Of a stretch of 64,000 bases of DNA, positions 61,182 to 64,000 are shown piece by piece. Below the pieces are notes generated by a model. It saw nothing but the letters and a program-made list of their open reading frames with translations. It searched no databases and was not told the origin of the DNA. The first letter of the stretch is position 1, and the number at the start of each line of letters is the position of its first letter. The DNA comes from Pseudomonadota bacterium (GTDB lineage Bacteria > Myxococcota > Myxococcia > Myxococcales > Myxococcaceae), in contig JAFAFL010000032.1 of the NCBI GenBank assembly GCA_023423535.1, positions 310,001 to 374,000 on the forward strand. The letters are read 5' to 3'. Both the position numbers and the translations under genes were made by a program.

Positions 61182-62921
61182 TCAGACGTCCGAGAGGAGC
61201 CCGAGCAGCCGCCGCGCACTCTCCCGCGACGGCGCGTCACTCTCCTTCGTTTGCGCAACCCACTGCGCGCTGAGGTCGGCGGTGGCGCGTTCGAACTGGC
61301 GCCGTCCGTCGGAGACCAACCGTCGACGAACGCCCGCGAGGCTCAGCGACGCAATGCCCGCACCGATCGCCGCGATGACACCTGCCAGCGCCGCCGCGTT
61401 GAGGAGGAAGTCCGAGCCAACGTACTGGCCTTCGATGTAGCCGCGCACCACGCGGTAGCCCACGTGCACGAAGAGCGCGAGCAGGGGCAGGTTCACCAGC
61501 GGCAGGAGGATGTAGCGCGCGATGCGCCACCAGCGCCGAACCGCCTCCGCGAGTCCGAGCGTGGAGGTCGCCTCCCACACCGCGGCGCGCGCCCGTGCGA
61601 ACGACTCCGCGACGAGCTCCACCGGCGGAATCCCCGCGTCCTTTGCGTTGAGCCCTTCCGCTCCTGCGGCCGCGCGTGCGCTGACGGTTCCGGCCTGCGC
61701 TGCGGAGACTGCGACGTCGTCCACCAACGCCTCGCCCTGGATGCGGCGTTCGGCGCTGTGCTGCAGCGTGGCCTCCTGCACCCGCGAGAGCACCGCGGAG
61801 CCCAGCGCCACACCGCCGGCCACCAGCGGATTCCCGCGCACGAGCAGCGCCGCCGCACCGAGCCCCGACGTGCCCGCGAGCGACATGCGCATCCACCAGC
61901 CTGCGGGTCCCCAGAACCTGCGCGCCGCTTCTCGTCGCACCGCGTGACCGAGATGCGCCGAGGCCGCACCGAGCCGCAGCGCAAAGTCGTCCGCCAGCGT
62001 CACGCGCGCGCGGGTGAGTCCTTCGTCGAGAAGGGCAGCGCGCTTCTTCGCGGAGGCCTCCGCCGCATCCACCGCGGGACGGACGAGCGACTGCAGCTCG
62101 CGCAGCGCGCCCACCGCGTTGCTGCGACGGATGCGCTCGCTGGTGGCCTTGTCGCCCAGGGCCCTCAATGCGGCGAGCAGCTCGTCTCGCTCGCCGACCT
62201 CCGTCCCGCCCACCAGCCACTGCAGCGCGCTCACCGCGTACACCGGCACGTCCCCAACACCCAGCCGCTCTCGCGCGATGCGCAGGACCTGCGCCTTGAG
62301 CTCCTCGCGTGACGCGGCGGAGAGCAGGTCCGAGTGGTTGAGCACGAAAATGAGCCGGCGCCGCTGCGCAAAGCGGGCGAGGAACTCCGTCTGCACCGCC
62401 TCCGCCACGCTGCCCTTGTGCAGCACCACCAGCGCCACGTCCGCCTGATCGAGCACCGCCTCGGCGCGGTCGCGGTGAATGCGCTCCACGCTGTTGAGGT
62501 CCGGCGTGTCGACGAAGATCTGCCCACTCCACGGACCGGGTGCGCCGGTGGGGTAGGTGACGACCTTCGTGCCGGAACCGGAATGTGCACCGGCGTGTCC
62601 CGCCAGCTCTCCGAGGATCGCGTCCGCGGGCGCGTACACCACCGCGTGTGCGGTCGTCGGTCTCTGCTCGCCGCTCCGGGCGATGGGGGCGCCGACCAGC
62701 GCGTTGAGCAGCGTGGACTTGCCCGCGCCGGTCGCGCCCACCAGCGCCACCACCAGCGCGTGCCGCTGCGTCTCTACCCCTCGCGCGTAGTCCTCGAGCA
62801 GCCGCTGCACGCGGCCCTTCTCCGCGCGCACGCCGGGCAGCACGAGCGCGGACTCGGCGAGCTCGCGAACGGCGGAGGGCTCTGGAAGCTGCGTCCCACT
62901 CACAGTCGCACTCACGCTCAC
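61182..62921 (-). CDS. Membrane-associated GTPase (dynamin-like/YcjX-YcjF-like)
   Basis: 579 residues. G1 GATGAGKST (62-70), a Thr of G2 in the PTTAHAVV region, G3 DTPDLN and G4 NHSD form a TRAFAC-type GTPase domain, followed by helical and hydrophobic stretches (WMRMSLAGTSGLGAAALLV, YILLPLVNLPLLALFVHVGYRV, NAAALAGVIAAIGAGIASL) that suggest membrane insertion. It starts in a 4-base overlap (GTGA) with the gene upstream. The architecture resembles bacterial dynamin-like proteins, but the membrane-paddle cannot be assigned. Function inferred as membrane remodelling or stress response. Confidence 0.7.
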   Translation of the reverse strand: MSVSATVSGTQLPEPSAVRELAESALVLPGVRAEKGRVQRLLEDYARGVETQRHALVVALVGATGAGKSTLLNALVGAPIARSGEQRPTTAHAVVYAPADAILGELAGHAGAHSGSGTKVVTYPTGAPGPWSGQIFVDTPDLNSVERIHRDRAEAVLDQADVALVVLHKGSVAEAVQTEFLARFAQRRRLIFVLNHSDLLSAASREELKAQVLRIARERLGVGDVPVYAVSALQWLVGGTEVGERDELLAALRALGDKATSERIRRSNAVGALRELQSLVRPAVDAAEASAKKRAALLDEGLTRARVTLADDFALRLGAASAHLGHAVRREAARRFWGPAGWWMRMSLAGTSGLGAAALLVRGNPLVAGGVALGSAVLSRVQEATLQHSAERRIQGEALVDDVAVSAAQAGTVSARAAAGAEGLNAKDAGIPPVELVAESFARARAAVWEATSTLGLAEAVRRWWRIARYILLPLVNLPLLALFVHVGYRVVRGYIEGQYVGSDFLLNAAALAGVIAAIGAGIASLSLAGVRRRLVSDGRRQFERATADLSAQWVAQTKESDAPSRESARRLLGLLSDV

Positions 62922-64000
62922 GGCGAGGCCTCCCCTTCATCGAGCGCGCGTTGCACTTCCGCTGAGGCGCGCCGGAGAACCTCCGCCTTGCGCCGGGGCT
63001 CTGCGCTCGCTTCATCGAGCCGACCCAGCAGCTCCGCGAAAGGTCCCTCCCGAAGCGTCGCCGCCAGCGTCCCACCGTGCGTCTTGCGCCAGGCCTGCGC
63101 CACCGCGTCACGCAGCCCCGCGCCCAGCAGATCCACGAACCGCTCCAGCAGCGGCGTCGTCACCAGCGCCGAGGCGAACACCACGTCCGCGCCTCCGGTC
63201 ACACCGGGAACGGTGACCGCGCCCACCACGCCCGCGAGCGCCGGCACCGCGTACGCGAACGTTGCACCGAGCTGACGCAGCTCCTGCCCGGGGCCCTCGA
63301 CGAGCTGCTCCGCCAGCCGCGCTCGACAGAACTGGTAGAGGTGCTCGCGGTCCGCCTGGGGCTGTGCGCGCTCCGCGTTCGCCAGCGCCTCTTCCACCGC
63401 GTCCGTGCTGAGCACGCGTTCGGTGACGGCCTGCGCTTCCGGCCAGCGCGACCACGCAGGCTCTTCGGCAGCGAGCGCGGCCACGAGTTCGCGGATCGAT
63501 CCCGCCAGCTCCGCGTGCACGCGCACCTCGGGCGAGGGTGCAGCGGTCTCGGGCCCGGTGAACTGCTCCTTGATGAAGCGTCCGGCGCGGGTGAGCCCGG
63601 TGGCGAGCAACCTCGGTCCCTTGCGCAGCCAGCGGTGTGTGGTCGAGCGCGCGTCGAGCTCGTCGCGAAACGCCTCGATGAGGATGTCCGCCGGGATGGC
63701 GAGCCCCGCCGCGCGTTCCGAGGCCGCGAGCAGCTCTCTGCGCAGCCGCGTGCGCAGCCGATCCGGTTCGGAGGCCGACTGCTCCCACGCGTCCGCCACC
63801 TCCTGCAGCTCCGTGCGCGCGTCCCTCAGCGATGCGGCGAGCGCGCGGGCCTTCAACCGTCCGCGAGCCGCGGGATCGGCGAACAGCTCTCTCAGTGCGC
63901 GCTGGCCCTCGCGAGGCACCGTCCGCAGCGGCGCGCGGCCTGCCTCCACGTCCGGCTGGTGCGGCGCGACCTCGCTCGTCACCGGCGCATGGCCCACGTC
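62918..64000 (-). CDS. Partner protein of the GTPase (5' end outside window)
   Basis: At least 359 residues, open to the window edge, so the start may lie beyond. GTG 63997 is possible, but not proven. No G1 motif is visible in this part. It is rich in Ala/Glu/Arg helices with one hydrophobic segment (FAYAVPALAGVVGAVTVPGVTGG). Overlap with the GTPase start by 4 bases implies a joint function; it may be the membrane-binding or regulatory partner, as in tandem dynamin-like pairs. The part that lies outside the window could contain a GTPase domain. Confidence 0.6.
   Translation of the reverse strand, partial: DVGHAPVTSEVAPHQPDVEAGRAPLRTVPREGQRALRELFADPAARGRLKARALAASLRDARTELQEVADAWEQSASEPDRLRTRLRRELLAASERAAGLAIPADILIEAFRDELDARSTTHRWLRKGPRLLATGLTRAGRFIKEQFTGPETAAPSPEVRVHAELAGSIRELVAALAAEEPAWSRWPEAQAVTERVLSTDAVEEALANAERAQPQADREHLYQFCRARLAEQLVEGPGQELRQLGATFAYAVPALAGVVGAVTVPGVTGGADVVFASALVTTPLLERFVDLLGAGLRDAVAQAWRKTHGGTLAATLREGPFAELLGRLDEASAEPRRKAEVLRRASAEVQRALDEGEASP

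Overview
The window is a very GC-rich, gene-dense bacterial chromosome segment with strong G/C third positions. It most likely comes from the Myxococcota (myxobacteria). The evidence is a C-terminal MYXO-CTERM-type tail (GC motif, transmembrane segment, Arg cluster) on the protein at 56620-57957 and an internal copy in the giant gene at 30789-39743, many lipoproteins with Ig, PEGA, EGF-like and pre-peptidase-type domains, a Ser/Thr kinase with an N-terminal zinc ribbon, and a RecA whose N-terminus (SKVSEKLKAVAAAVA) is of the myxobacterial type. I recognise no tRNA, rRNA, CRISPR array, transposase or prophage module. I support 47 genes; the first and last are cut by the window edges.

Layout. 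1-6063: end of a beta-helix-like protein, a membrane-anchored alpha/beta hydrolase, then a co-directional run pssA, cinA, a multispanning GT-C-like protein and a DUF1285-like protein. 6108-12994: recA (-), a FAD/NAD(P)-binding protein, a PlsC-type acyltransferase (-), a type II NADH dehydrogenase and comM (-). 13160-17453 (-): one operon of a PEGA outer-membrane-type protein, a TPR protein and a Ser/Thr kinase. 17530-21342 (+): an SGNH-like lipoprotein, a B12-binding-type radical SAM protein and an unknown helical protein. 21425-25668 (-): two surface proteins, a PD-(D/E)XK-like protein and a DUF4920 protein. 25753-27687 (+): Yip1-like, DUF2752, plsY. 27689-30477 (-): SGNH hydrolase, EamA transporter, THUMP RNA methyltransferase.

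30789-39743 is one open frame of 2,984 codons. It encodes a lipoprotein signal, DUF11-like and InlB-like modules, 14 putative-Ig repeats, 7 Cys-containing Ig-like repeats, a MYXO-CTERM-like tail in the middle, then a second signal-peptide-like segment and a complete OmpA-family protein. 39828-42594: an EEP-fold nuclease/phosphatase, an ATP-grasp enzyme and a small lipoprotein with a Kunitz/BPTI domain. 42629-45898 (-): ftsK with a long insert inside the motor. 46070-50957 (+): a zinc-ribbon/TPR protein, a zf-TFIIB protein and gatCAB. 51092-64000: a VanY-type peptidase with PG-binding repeats, a 2OG-Fe(II) oxygenase with a secreted partner, a BNR/MYXO-CTERM protein plus EGF/PPC lipoprotein, an MbnP-MbnH pair, an M48 metalloprotease and two linked proteins, one of them a GTPase.

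The window mixes housekeeping genes (phospholipid synthesis: pssA, plsY, PlsC; DNA repair and segregation: recA, comM, ftsK; Gln-tRNA/Asn-tRNA formation: gatCAB; respiration: ndh) with envelope and surface proteins. Two cross-cutting signals stand out. Many transcription units begin with a TAnnnT-like hexamer 6-10 nt before the start codon and have no Shine-Dalgarno sequence, as expected for leaderless mRNAs. Also, recA and comM share a two-block upstream element. All family assignments rest on reading motifs; no database search was run.
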